Assembly (NCBI GenBank): GCA_013215465.1
Contig: JABSOW010000017.1
Location: 1 to 64,000, forward strand
Direction: 5' to 3'
Source: Colwellia sp.
GTDB lineage: Bacteria > Pseudomonadota > Gammaproteobacteria > Enterobacterales > Alteromonadaceae
DNA: 64,000 nt
Below the pieces are notes generated by a model. That model worked only from the letters and a program-made list of their open reading frames with translations. It did no database searches and was not told the origin of the DNA. The position numbers and the translations under genes were made by a program. Shown here piece by piece: positions 37,604 to 46,268 of the stretch (positions within the stretch are counted from its first letter, which is position 1; the number at the start of each line of letters is the position of its first letter).

Positions 37604-38476
37604 TCACACATCCATAAGAGATTTGTACTTACCAGTAATTAGCTCTTCAACTATCTGGTGTTTATCCTGGCCAAGCTTATCCTTAATTACATCAAGTTGA
37701 GCCTGGATATCCTTATGCATTCTAAAATTGTATTGCTTCTTATTAGGTTGTTTCATTTCATATTCAGCAATTCTTTTTGAATTCTGCATTTTATTTAAAA
37801 ATAATTGCTTTTCTGCTAAGGCCTTACAAGGATATGAATCAATACACGCAATAATGGCTGCTCGCTTATCTTTTTCGGAGACAAATTGAATTTTTCTAAT
37901 AAATCCAGGGAGCTTTTTATTTAAGTACTCCCAAGCCCAATCAGTAACAATTTCATTTTCAGGAGTAATCCAATTGTAGTTTTTGAGCGACTGAATCAAT
38001 ACACTCCATTCCATTTGCAACGATTTTAATTTTTGCATTTTATAATCAAAGTTGATGATATCTTTGAGAAGTATTTCTTCAATTTTTTTGTAGTTTTCTT
38101 CTGGTTGGCCAATACAAACGAACTTATCCACTACCCCAGGATCATAAATTCCAGAAAGTTTACATAAAAGAAAGTTGCTTAACCTTAGGTTTTTTTTATC
38201 AAACCAACTAGTAGATTCTATCGGTAAAAATTGTTCATAGTAGATTGATTTTAGCCACTCATTGAGTTTTTTTCCGTCACCCCTTTCTTTGTCTCTAGTT
38301 CTCAATAAATCCTCAATAGTTGTACGTGCACTTCTTTCATTTATGTTGGGTGTAATGATTTCCTCTAAGGCCATTGAATTAAGTAAAAAATCAACACCAT
38401 CATAATGGTCATAAGGTAACCAATCACACTTAAAAGCATTTGGGTTAAACTTCTTCCCACCTTTATTAATAACCAT
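37604..38476 (-). CDS. Unknown island protein with RHH-like C-terminus
   Basis: About 290 residues from ATG 38476, preceded by AGGA at suitable spacing; a TTG at 38500 is possible. The first 240 residues match no family I know (a zinc- or nuclease motif is not apparent). The last ~45 residues, NFRMHKDIQAQLDVIKDKLG then QIVEELITGKY, look like a ribbon-helix-helix DNA-binding or dimer segment. It is convergent with the integrase. Confidence 0.6.
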   Translation of the reverse strand: MVINKGGKKFNPNAFKCDWLPYDHYDGVDFLLNSMALEEIITPNINERSARTTIEDLLRTRDKERGDGKKLNEWLKSIYYEQFLPIESTSWFDKKNLRLSNFLLCKLSGIYDPGVVDKFVCIGQPEENYKKIEEILLKDIINFDYKMQKLKSLQMEWSVLIQSLKNYNWITPENEIVTDWAWEYLNKKLPGFIRKIQFVSEKDKRAAIIACIDSYPCKALAEKQLFLNKMQNSKRIAEYEMKQPNKKQYNFRMHKDIQAQLDVIKDKLGQDKHQIVEELITGKYKSLMDV

Positions 38477-38939
38477 AAACCTAGTTCCTAAACCAAACAA
38501 TAATAGTTATAAACTATACATTATAAGGTTAAATAAAGTTATGTATAATTTGCGATATATCTACATTGAATTTTACTAGTATTAAAGTTTAATTGTTTTA
38601 TAACTAATGTGTAAGTACCATTCTATCAATGATTATTCATTTATCTTCAATAAAACAGTGAGGTGTAGGTAAGATATCTAACTATTCTTTGGTTATTTTA
38701 TTATAAATCTAGTGGAATACGCATTTAGCCGAATAAAAATAAAGCATTTCGATAATGGCTCTATGTCGTTCGATTGTAGTCGTTGAAAAAAACAAAGTAG
38801 GTAACACCATATGAAACTAATTTAATTATAAAGAAAACACCTCATGTTACAGTCATTAAAAATTCTTTGAAAGAATACCAAAACACTTATGGGGTGAGGA
38901 TAGGGCGAAGAGTGCCTTAGCAGATTTAACCTGATAATA
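38477..38939. other. Non-coding stretch in island
   Basis: AT-rich with no convincing frame, RNA gene or repeat. Around 38820-38905 a plus frame reads PHVTVIKNSLKEYQNTYGVR before a stop, possibly a residue of an old gene, but too short to assign. Confidence 0.3.
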
Positions 38940-39111
38940 ATGATGCAATGGGAATGTTTTTTACTTTCACTAAATTGCCAAATAGAACAAGATATTAAAC
39001 GTAGAAATGAGTTAGAACAACAGAAAGCTTCTTGTACAGTTCGTCATGTTAGGACAAAAGTGATGTTGGACTTTATCGCGGTTAATAATAGTATTGTCTA
39101 TCCAATTAGTA
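38940..39111 (+). pseudogene. Short ORF interrupted by the IS3 element
   Basis: Begins MMQWECFLLSLNCQIEQDIK. If the IS and one GTA copy are removed the frame continues as PISTYLNHQ and stops, giving about 68 residues. No family recognised and no good ribosome site, so the pre-insertion gene is doubtful. Confidence 0.2.
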
Positions 39112-39174
39112 TGACGTGGTTTAATGGATTCGACTACCCAGTTAAGGAATAATGAACTTAACTGGAGATAGAAA

Positions 39175-39468
39175 ATGACAAAACGTAAAAAATATTCAAA
39201 AGAATTTAAGCTCGATGCAATCGCACTCGTTGTCGAGCAAAATTATTCTCAGGCAGAAGCCGCTAGAAACTTAGGTGTAAATCCCAACATGCTTGGCCGT
39301 TGGATAAAAGAAGCTGACAATGATGATGGGCACGCTTTTCGTGGTAACGGCAAACTTACACCAGAGCAAGAAGAAATCCGAAACTTAAAAGCACAAGTAA
39401 AGCGCCTTGAAATGGAGCGTGAGATCTTAAAAAAAGCGACGGTCTTCTTTGCCAAAGAAACGAAGTAA
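39175..39468 (+). CDS. IS3-family transposase OrfA
   Basis: 97 residues: HTH (KYSKEFKLDAIALVVEQNYS, AARNLGVNPNMLGRWIKEAD) followed by a leucine-zipper (LKAQVKRLEMEREILKKA). A run of seven A then G at 39429-39436 near the end is the usual place for the -1 frameshift that makes OrfAB. Confidence 0.95.
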   Translation: MTKRKKYSKEFKLDAIALVVEQNYSQAEAARNLGVNPNMLGRWIKEADNDDGHAFRGNGKLTPEQEEIRNLKAQVKRLEMEREILKKATVFFAKETK

Positions 39469-39506
39469 AATACTCGTTCATTGCCCAACATAAGAAGATC
39501 TGGCCA

Positions 39507-40343
39507 GTGGCGCTAATGTGTCACGTACTGGGTGTGAAAAGTAATAACTATTACAGTTATCAAAAGCGTAAAGCCAATAGTATTGATGACCCTACTCATC
39601 AAGAAATGGTTGAGTTGATCAAAGATATTGCTAAATTCAGTGACAATACATACGGCGCTAGACGCATTAAGACAGTACTCAATACACTGAGTTTTCCGGT
39701 TAGCCGAAGCAAAACAGCTAAATTAATGAGAGAAGCGAATGTTTGGGTTCGCTATAAAAAGAAATACAAGGTAACAACGAACAGCGATCACAATAAGCCC
39801 ATTTATCAAAATGAGCTTGACCAAAACTTTGCTGTAACAGCGCCAGATAAAGCGTGGGTAGGTGATATCACTTACGTTTGGACATCAGAAGGCTGGTTGT
39901 ATTTATGCGTCGTGATTGATTTATATTCACGTAAGATCGTTGGCTGGAGCATGGGATCTAGGATGAAAGCGCAGCTTGTTTGTGATGCGTTAACGATGGC
40001 TATTTGGCAACGACAACCTAAAGCAGGACTGATAGTTCATTCTGATCAAGGGGTTCAATATGCTAGCCATCAATATCGTCGATTACTCAAGTCAAATGGC
40101 TTTGTAGGTAGCATGAGCAAAAAAGGTTGTTGCTGGGATAATGCCGTTGCTGAAAGTTTCTTTGGTAGCTTAAAGCAAGAACGCGTTCATTGGCGTAACT
40201 ATGAAACACGTTATGAAGCACAACAGGATGTACTGAATTATATAAGTATGTGGTACAACAGCCACAGGCTTCATTCTTATCTGAATTACCAAAGTCCAAA
40301 TAAATTTGAATTATTGAATAGAGAATTAGAAATGGTTGCTTAA
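39507..40343 (+). CDS. IS3-family transposase OrfB (DDE)
   Basis: 278 residues from the ATG, but the -1 frame is open back to the A7G site (KSDGLLCQRNEVKYSFIAQH), so it is probably made as an OrfAB fusion. Contains HTH_21 (TYGARRIKTVLNTL) and the rve DDE core: WVGDITYVWTSEGWLYL (D), VHSDQGVQYAS (D), CWDNAVAESFFGSLKQE (E). Confidence 0.95.
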   Translation: MALMCHVLGVKSNNYYSYQKRKANSIDDPTHQEMVELIKDIAKFSDNTYGARRIKTVLNTLSFPVSRSKTAKLMREANVWVRYKKKYKVTTNSDHNKPIYQNELDQNFAVTAPDKAWVGDITYVWTSEGWLYLCVVIDLYSRKIVGWSMGSRMKAQLVCDALTMAIWQRQPKAGLIVHSDQGVQYASHQYRRLLKSNGFVGSMSKKGCCWDNAVAESFFGSLKQERVHWRNYETRYEAQQDVLNYISMWYNSHRLHSYLNYQSPNKFELLNRELEMVA

Positions 40344-40374
40344 CTAGGGTGACTGAATTTAGTTGACCAGGTCA

Positions 40375-40712
40375 GTACCTACCTAAATCATCAATAGTCA
40401 ATGCGTAGTGATCGATATGATATTGAAATATAATTTACTTCCAGAGTGATGAGTTATTTTTTATATAAGGCTAGTAATCGTTAATTTTAAATTCAAACAG
40501 TCATACAAGGAATAATGGTAACACCCGAATGTTAGTAGTAGATATATACAATATCATTCTTATCTTTATATCTAGTAACCTAAGCTATTAATTATAGTTA
40601 ACCTACCTATTAATACTAACTAAGTTTATCAACAGTCATACATTGGCTAATACCATCTAAATTTACATACATTACCAAGCTTATGTTCTTAACTAACATA
40701 AGCGAACTAATC
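40375..40712. other. Spacer before the Gp2-like array
   Basis: AT-rich, no coding frame. Two exact copies of AACAGTCATACA occur at 40496-40507 and 40631-40642, which might be binding sites related to the downstream Gp2-like proteins; otherwise nothing is seen. Confidence 0.35.
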
Positions 40713-41387
40713 ATGAATGCCAGATTGAAAACTAACCCTAACTTAACTATTCATACTGATAGATACTTTAACGGGATGAAAGTACAAGTATCACATGGGC
40801 CATTGGTACGTGAATACCTAGCAAAAATAGATCAGGTAATGCAGTATGCTGTAATGGATTGTAATCGTATATTGGCTATTAGGATTGACTTACGTTTCCC
40901 TGAAGCTATTAACTGTCTTGATGTTCCCCTTGCTTACGATAACACTGCAATATCGAGGTTTATTGAATCATTGAAAGCACAACTCATAGCAGATCTAAAT
41001 AATAAGAGTAAAATGGGGATTCGCGTATTTACAAGTAATTTTAGATACATCTGGGTGCGAGAAAAAGATACTGCGATGAATGATCACCATCATCTCGTGT
41101 TGTTCTTCAATAAGGATGCTTACAACCATTTAGGCGATATAACTGCTGATAAAGGTAACACGGCTGCTCGTATCAAGAAAGCTTGGGCTTCGGCCATAGG
41201 CTTGGAATTATGGGAGGTTGAAGGTTTAGTTAACTTTACTAATAACGGACTGTTTCGATTAGATAGTAACTCACCATCATATCAAGAAGATTATCACGAT
41301 CTATTCTTCGCCATATCTTATTTGGCAAAATTGAGATCAAAAAACTTTGGAGATGGCACTAAGTCATTGGGATGTAGTCGTCAATAA
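40713..41387 (+). CDS. Inovirus Gp2 / YagK-YfjJ family protein, copy 1
   Basis: 224 residues from ATG 40713 (MNARLKTNPNLTIHTDRYFN); an in-frame ATG at 40683 adds ten. The family (PF11726) is related to the replication protein of filamentous phage. The HHHLVLFFNKDAYNHLG segment, with three His next to hydrophobics, looks like a HUH-type metal motif. KKAWASAIGLELWEVEGLVNF and DLFFAISYLAKLRSKNFGDG are the conserved C-terminal parts. It retains the full set of motifs of the three copies. Confidence 0.85.
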   Translation: MNARLKTNPNLTIHTDRYFNGMKVQVSHGPLVREYLAKIDQVMQYAVMDCNRILAIRIDLRFPEAINCLDVPLAYDNTAISRFIESLKAQLIADLNNKSKMGIRVFTSNFRYIWVREKDTAMNDHHHLVLFFNKDAYNHLGDITADKGNTAARIKKAWASAIGLELWEVEGLVNFTNNGLFRLDSNSPSYQEDYHDLFFAISYLAKLRSKNFGDGTKSLGCSRQ

Positions 41388-41504
41388 TGCTTATATCTGT
41401 TCTAAAGCTATTTAAGTTAGCTCTATTGTACTCATTTGTTGTATGGATACGTGTAATAAATTATTCATGCTACTCACCTATGAATTAAACATAGGGGATT
41501 TAAC

Positions 41505-42233
41505 ATGATTCAATTAGCAAATAACAAACAACGTTTTACTTTTGATAGCACTAACTATAGAGGCTTGAAATTAAGAGATAAGAATCTGGTACATGAGTAC
41601 GTAGAAGCCATTTATCGCATGATCGATGGCTCACTCAATGACCAGCCAACAACTTGTATTTCTAGATTTAGCTTAACAATACCCATTCAACAACTGGGCA
41701 AAGCTGATGAGCTTATAGACACATTCGTAAATCAATTGAGCAAAGAAGCTGAAGATCAGCTGAAGACAAGACGGGAGAACTGTAAAGAAGAATTAGCTGA
41801 CTGTAACGTAAAAGTCATTTGGTCTAAACAATACAGTTTATATCACCATGAGCCGTTTTATGAATTAGTGATACTGTGTAACGATGACTCATTCCTTTGT
41901 AGTGACGGTACGCCAACATCAGATTACTTTGAATTAGTTAACTGCGTCATTTTAGCATGGGCGGTGACGTTAAAGCTAACGAGTCGACAATCAAAGCGGT
42001 TTGTCAGATTTAATCATTTTTTGCTAACGACCGTTTCTGATGATTTACCGATAGAAGAATCACTTTCATCTAGGTTTCATATCTATAGTAAACTCGCCCG
42101 AGTTACAGATAAATGCTTCGAAGAAGAAAGAGAGTCATTCTGGTGTAGTAATTATTCAATGGATGAGCTTCATGAGTTTGTCAGTAAATATCATAAACAG
42201 AATCCCTCCTTAGAAGAGAGTATTGAAGAATAA
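41505..42233 (+). CDS. Gp2/YagK-like family protein, copy 2 (divergent)
   Basis: 242 residues; AGGGGAT gives a good ribosome site. Shared layout with copies 1 and 3: LVHEYVEAIYRMIDGSLNDQ at the N-terminus, RFSLTIPIQ, VKVIWSKQYSLYHHEPFYEL (region of the His motif, here shifted and degenerate), and a C-terminal YSKLARV. It lacks the LFFNKDAYN core. Probably a diverged paralogue with a different or lost activity. Confidence 0.65.
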   Translation: MIQLANNKQRFTFDSTNYRGLKLRDKNLVHEYVEAIYRMIDGSLNDQPTTCISRFSLTIPIQQLGKADELIDTFVNQLSKEAEDQLKTRRENCKEELADCNVKVIWSKQYSLYHHEPFYELVILCNDDSFLCSDGTPTSDYFELVNCVILAWAVTLKLTSRQSKRFVRFNHFLLTTVSDDLPIEESLSSRFHIYSKLARVTDKCFEEERESFWCSNYSMDELHEFVSKYHKQNPSLEESIEE

Positions 42234-42241
42234 GGTGCCTT

Positions 42242-42265
42242 CCATGCTATGTAGCGATAGCATGG
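42242..42265 (+). terminator. Hairpin after Gp2-like copy 2
   Basis: CCATGCTAT pairs perfectly with ATAGCATGG around a 6-base loop, nine bases after the copy 2 stop. No T-run, so possibly an RNA hairpin or operator rather than a strong terminator. Confidence 0.45.
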
Positions 42266-42393
42266 TTTCACGCTAGTCTTTGCTATCGAGAATTACGCAG
42301 TTGTGGGGACCCAATGATCATAGTTGTAATTAACGTGTAATAAATAATAGAGTTAGTACACCTTATGAAACTTAAACCATGAGGTGTAATTCC

Positions 42394-43059
42394 ATGTTCC
42401 AACCGTTAACCAATCCAGACCTGCACAGATATCAATTCCCTGGGTACGAACAGTATCCAGTTATCACTAGCCAAGGCGATTTAGTCAAAGAGTATCTCGA
42501 CTACAGCTTATTCACTTTAAAGAATGCTTTTCGTGAACATCAAAATACCTGTGCCCTGAGATTAACATTGAAAGTACCGTGGCAGGTTAAAGCAGGTTCT
42601 GATTATACTATACAAGCCTTCCTAACGAACTTAGAGCAACAAATAGCAGCTGACCTTACCCAACGTAACGAACTCAGTGGTAAGCCTCTGTTTTCAAGGC
42701 TTCGGCACCTTTGGAGTAAAGAATTTGACAGAGCAGCTAAACCTTACTATTCAGTATTTTTACTTTTTAACCTAGATGCATATAACTGCATTGAGTGCGA
42801 TATCCTGAATGTTGGAGGTAGCATGCTTAAAAGGATTCACCAGGCGTGGTCATCCGCGTTAGATATCGAACCTTTCAAAGTAAATAGATTAATCCATGTA
42901 CCGGATAAGCCTTTTTACCATATAGCATTTAAAAATGGTCATTTTGGGTTACATCCTGATAAGTTTAGTGATTTATTCTTTAGGGTAAGTTATTTTGCTC
43001 GGATGAAAAACAAGGTATTCCTCCCTGATTACAGTCCTTTTGGTTATAGTCGGAGTTAA
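42394..43059 (+). CDS. Inovirus Gp2 / YagK-YfjJ family protein, copy 3
   Basis: Start moved to ATG 42394 (MFQPLTNPDLHRYQFPGYEQ) because GAGGTG lies seven bases before it. 221 residues. It keeps LVKEYLDYSLFTLKNAFREH, LRLTLKVPW, RLRHLWSKEFDRA, LLFNLDAYNCI, KRIHQAWSSALDIEPFKVN and LFFRVSYFARMKNKVF, clearly homologous to copy 1. The His cluster is replaced by KPYYSVFLLFN, so any HUH-type chemistry is probably lost. Confidence 0.8.
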   Translation: MFQPLTNPDLHRYQFPGYEQYPVITSQGDLVKEYLDYSLFTLKNAFREHQNTCALRLTLKVPWQVKAGSDYTIQAFLTNLEQQIAADLTQRNELSGKPLFSRLRHLWSKEFDRAAKPYYSVFLLFNLDAYNCIECDILNVGGSMLKRIHQAWSSALDIEPFKVNRLIHVPDKPFYHIAFKNGHFGLHPDKFSDLFFRVSYFARMKNKVFLPDYSPFGYSRS

Positions 43060-43108
43060 GCCTGTATGGCGTTAGAAGCAGAGCATCGCTTAAAGTGCAC
43101 TATTATCA

Positions 43109-43144
43109 CAAAAAAAAGAAGCTTTAGCTGTTGGCTCAGCTTCT
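43109..43144 (-). terminator. Intrinsic terminator for the LRAT-like gene
   Basis: On the minus strand AGAAGCT and AGCTTCT pair, with inner GAGCC/AGCT material in the loop, followed by eight T. Located nine bases after the gene's stop. Confidence 0.8.
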
Positions 43145-43152
43145 CATTAACC

Positions 43153-43635
43153 TTAGTAGCAATCAGAGTCCCATTGTCTCCATGTGTTGGTGTTTAGATG
43201 TTTATTTGCTTCATCTTTTAACATCCACATAAACGAACAGCTATTTTCAAAATCACTGGAAATACATCCAGAAATGAACTGATGGCAATTATCTAAGATG
43301 ATATTGTAATTTCTACACTCACCTAGCATCTGCATTGCATTGTCAGCAACATACTGCTCACCAGACGCCTCACTCCCATCGCATGAAACGTAAATATTTA
43401 TAGCCGTAGTGTTAGCCATAAATCCTTTCGGACTAACAACCTCAATCAAGCCATTACCATTTAAATGCACTATTTCATCATTACCTACGTAAACACCACT
43501 ATGCTCGGCATAACCACAGTAGAGCTCGCAATACACAATGCTACCAACAGTAGGTATTACTGAATCACGGCATGAATCGACGACCCCTTCGATAAAACTC
43601 GTAAATGGGGTAACAAACGGTAGTAAATTCCACAT
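43153..43635 (-). CDS. LRAT/NlpC-P60-like (permuted papain fold) protein
   Basis: 160 residues. GSIVYCELYCGYAEHSGVYV has the strand plus catalytic-type His (HSGVYVG) and NYNIILDNCHQFISGC the N-C-x-x-F motif with the nucleophile Cys, as in lecithin:retinol acyltransferase-like and related cysteine acyltransferase/phospholipase proteins. AGGAGA precedes the ATG. No signal peptide. Rich in Cys (12). Substrate unknown; it could act on lipids or proteins. Family call is from motif only. Confidence 0.6.
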   Translation of the reverse strand: MWNLLPFVTPFTSFIEGVVDSCRDSVIPTVGSIVYCELYCGYAEHSGVYVGNDEIVHLNGNGLIEVVSPKGFMANTTAINIYVSCDGSEASGEQYVADNAMQMLGECRNYNIILDNCHQFISGCISSDFENSCSFMWMLKDEANKHLNTNTWRQWDSDCY

Positions 43636-43824
43636 AATTTTCTCCTAAGTTGAATGACCTTTAACTTTATAATTTGATAAGGGTTTATCAAATCTTGCAT
43701 TACAACTAGGTGATGTAGGTGTGAAATAGTGTGGGATAGCCTTTATCCACCAGAGCAAGCGGAAGCTTAGGTTATTTATTACAGCTGACCTGAATGTTGT
43801 GAACCAACAGGAAGGAATACAAAA

Positions 43825-44136
43825 ATGAAATTAATTAGGCTAAAAGAAGTAATGAGCCACACCGGATTAGGACGGTCGTCTATCTACAAGTTTATGAATG
43901 AAGGCCGGTTTCCCAAGTCCGTACCGCTTGGTGATCGTGCGATAGCTTTTGTAGAGGATGAAGTTAACGCATGGGTACAGGACAAAATAGACCTTCGTGA
44001 TGAAAGCGAGCAGCAAGTATCAGGTAAAGAAGCTAAACCGCTTAAAGAAGCCGATGTCATTGCTTGGCTCAAAGATAAACTTAAGCAATACAGTTTAAGT
44101 GAATCAATCGAATGGCTGATGAAAATAAAATCATAA
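43825..44136 (+). CDS. AlpA-family transcriptional regulator
   Basis: 103 residues. MKLIRLKEVMSHTGLGRSSI then YKFMNEGRFPKSVPLG is the AlpA/excisionase-like winged helix; FVEDEVNAWVQDKI follows. These small proteins control excision or satellite genes in islands. AGGAAGG upstream. The C-terminal 45 residues (EAKPLKEADVIAWLKDKLKQ) are a helical extension. Confidence 0.93.
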   Translation: MKLIRLKEVMSHTGLGRSSIYKFMNEGRFPKSVPLGDRAIAFVEDEVNAWVQDKIDLRDESEQQVSGKEAKPLKEADVIAWLKDKLKQYSLSESIEWLMKIKS

Positions 44137-44241
44137 CTCACACTACAGTAATCGAAGTAACAAAATTCTTTAGCGCTTAAGTGAGTAGCGAAGCCGCACT
44201 ATTAGCGGCCTTTGAAAGTCATTAAAGCTATTTAAATACTG

Positions 44242-44517
44242 TTAAACGTTAACAGCTTCCTTGAGGGCTTTACCGGATTTAAAGCTTGGTACGTTAGCCG
44301 CAGCTATTTGAATTTCAGCGCCAGTTTGCGGATTACGGCCTTTACGCGCAGCACGAGCTGATACTTTAAATGTACCAAAACCAACTAGCGCAACATCACC
44401 GCCATCAGCTAATTCAGCTGAAACAGCACCTATTAAACTATCTAATGCACGACCTGCAGAAGCTTTTGTGATATCTGCACTTTCAGCGATTTTATCTACC
44501 AATTGACCTTTATTCAT
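44242..44517 (-). CDS. HU-family DNA-binding protein
   Basis: Start at 44517 ([20 protein letters not shown]) after AAGGAAA, 90+ residues; longer upstream frame not used. Complete [22 protein letters not shown] and [14 protein letters not shown], the arm that intercalates DNA. Nucleoid protein. Being inside an island, it may help integrase complexes, but may also be a host copy. Confidence 0.96.
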   Translation of the reverse strand: MNKGQLVDKIAESADITKASAGRALDSLIGAVSAELADGGDVALVGFGTFKVSARAARKGRNPQTGAEIQIAAANVPSFKSGKALKEAVNV

Positions 44518-44608
44518 TTGTATTTCCTTTTCGGTTTTTATTGTTATTTTTATATTAAACAACAATGCCGATCAAGAGCAATAACTATCGAGAAAAAATA
44601 TGATTCTG

Positions 44609-44633
44609 TGGCGCTTAGGGGCACGAAGCGCCA
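44609..44633. repeat. Hairpin TGGCGCTT...AAGCGCCA
   Basis: A perfect 8-base stem with a 9-base loop upstream of the integrase fragment. It could be part of a degenerate recombination site, but no attC consensus is evident. Confidence 0.35.
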
Positions 44634-44689
44634 TAGTAGTTTCACTTCAAATTATTGTTAATTGCTACCTATATGCCCAAGTAAAAACA

Positions 44690-44844
44690 TGAGTATGTTG
44701 TTAAATTGTATCCAAACACTGCTTGGTCATCGTGATTTATCCACCACTGAAGTATATACGCATGTGTCGATTGAGCAGCTAAAGCAAGTGCATAATGCAA
44801 CACACCCCGGCAAAGGTGCATCATTACAATCCATCATCATTTAA
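44690..44844 (+). pseudogene. C-terminal remnant of a tyrosine recombinase
   Basis: The frame contains IQTLLGHRDLSTTEVYTHVS then IEQLKQVHNATHPGK, the last helix with H and Tyr of XerC/integron-like integrases. The rest of the enzyme is missing and the upstream codons (MLPICPSKNMSM) are not family-like, so only a fragment remains. It indicates an older mobile unit at this end of the island. Confidence 0.8.
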
Positions 44845-44909
44845 TCTGCTGATAATCAGTAATAGAAAGATAATTTGTCATCTATACGCATATTACGTAT
44901 ACTTAATAA

Positions 44910-45242
44910 ATGAAAGCCGTATTTGTTGAATCGAGTATTTTTGAAAAACATCGCAGTGACTACATGTCAGATGATGAATATAGTGCATTCCAGCGTGAAT
45001 TGTTATCGGAGCCTGTTAAGGGTGATGTGATACAGGGTACTGGTGGATTGCGAAAGATTAGAGTGGCTGCAAAAGGCAAAGGTAAGCGTGGTGGTGCAAG
45101 AGTCATTTATTACTACTTCGACCGACATAGTCGTTTCTATTTACTTACCGTGTATGCCAAAAATGAAGTGTCAGATTTGACGACTACCCAGAAAAAACAA
45201 CTTAAAGACTTTATGGAGGTCTGGAAAAATGAGCAAACGTGA
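44910..45242 (+). CDS. higB: RelE/HigB-type toxin
   Basis: 110 residues. VFVESSIFEKHRSDYMSDDE, RKIRVAAKGKGKRGGARVIY and YLLTVYAKNEVSDLTTTQKK are signatures of HigB-2-like ribosome-dependent mRNA interferases. First gene of a toxin-first pair, overlapping the antitoxin by 14 bases. Confidence 0.93.
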   Translation: MKAVFVESSIFEKHRSDYMSDDEYSAFQRELLSEPVKGDVIQGTGGLRKIRVAAKGKGKRGGARVIYYYFDRHSRFYLLTVYAKNEVSDLTTTQKKQLKDFMEVWKNEQT

Positions 45243-45543
45243 TTTATTTGCAGAGCTAACAACGTCTCTCAACGAAGCAAAAGACCATAGCGAAGGTAAG
45301 TTAACCTTGAAGACGCATGAGATGAAAATTGCGGATGAGTTGGTGATCTCACCAAACGAAATACTATCAATTCGTGAAAAATTTCACATGTCCCGTGGTG
45401 TCTTTGCTAACTACCTACATACATCAGTGCGAACATTAGAAAATTGGGAGCAAGGACGTAGTGCGCCTAATGGACAAGCGGTTACGCTGCTTAAATTGGT
45501 AAAGTCGCACCCTGAAACGTTGTCGCATATAGCGGCATTGTAG
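45229..45543 (+). CDS. higA: HigA-type antitoxin (HTH)
   Basis: 104 residues. LVISPNEILSIREKFHMSRG and FANYLHTSVRTLENWEQGRS form an XRE HTH. Neutralises HigB and represses the operon. Overlaps higB by 14 bases, which couples their synthesis. Confidence 0.93.
   Translation: MSKRDLFAELTTSLNEAKDHSEGKLTLKTHEMKIADELVISPNEILSIREKFHMSRGVFANYLHTSVRTLENWEQGRSAPNGQAVTLLKLVKSHPETLSHIAAL

Positions 45544-46268
<725 letters not shown>

Larger units (their letters stand above)
39112..40374 (+). mobile_element. IS3-family insertion sequence, complete, 3-bp target duplication
   Basis: Left end TGACGTGGTTTAATGGATTC and right end (reverse strand) TGACCTGGTCAACTAAATTC are imperfect inverted repeats. GTA flanks both sides (39109-39111 and 40375-40377), a 3-bp duplication typical of IS3. 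Two overlapping-phase orfs encode the transposase. Both look intact, so the element may be active. Confidence 0.92.
36320..45543. mobile_element. Putative integrative genomic island (boundaries approximate)
   Basis: A tyrosine integrase next to sbcB begins a stretch of non-housekeeping genes: RHH-tailed unknown, IS3 element, three Gp2-like genes, LRAT-like, AlpA, HU, integrase fragment and higBA. No direct-repeat att sites or tRNA were found by eye, so the right limit could be anywhere between about 44.8 and 46.2 kb. Two GTGCATC repeats (36246-36270) upstream of the integrase could be arm-type sites. Confidence 0.6.
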
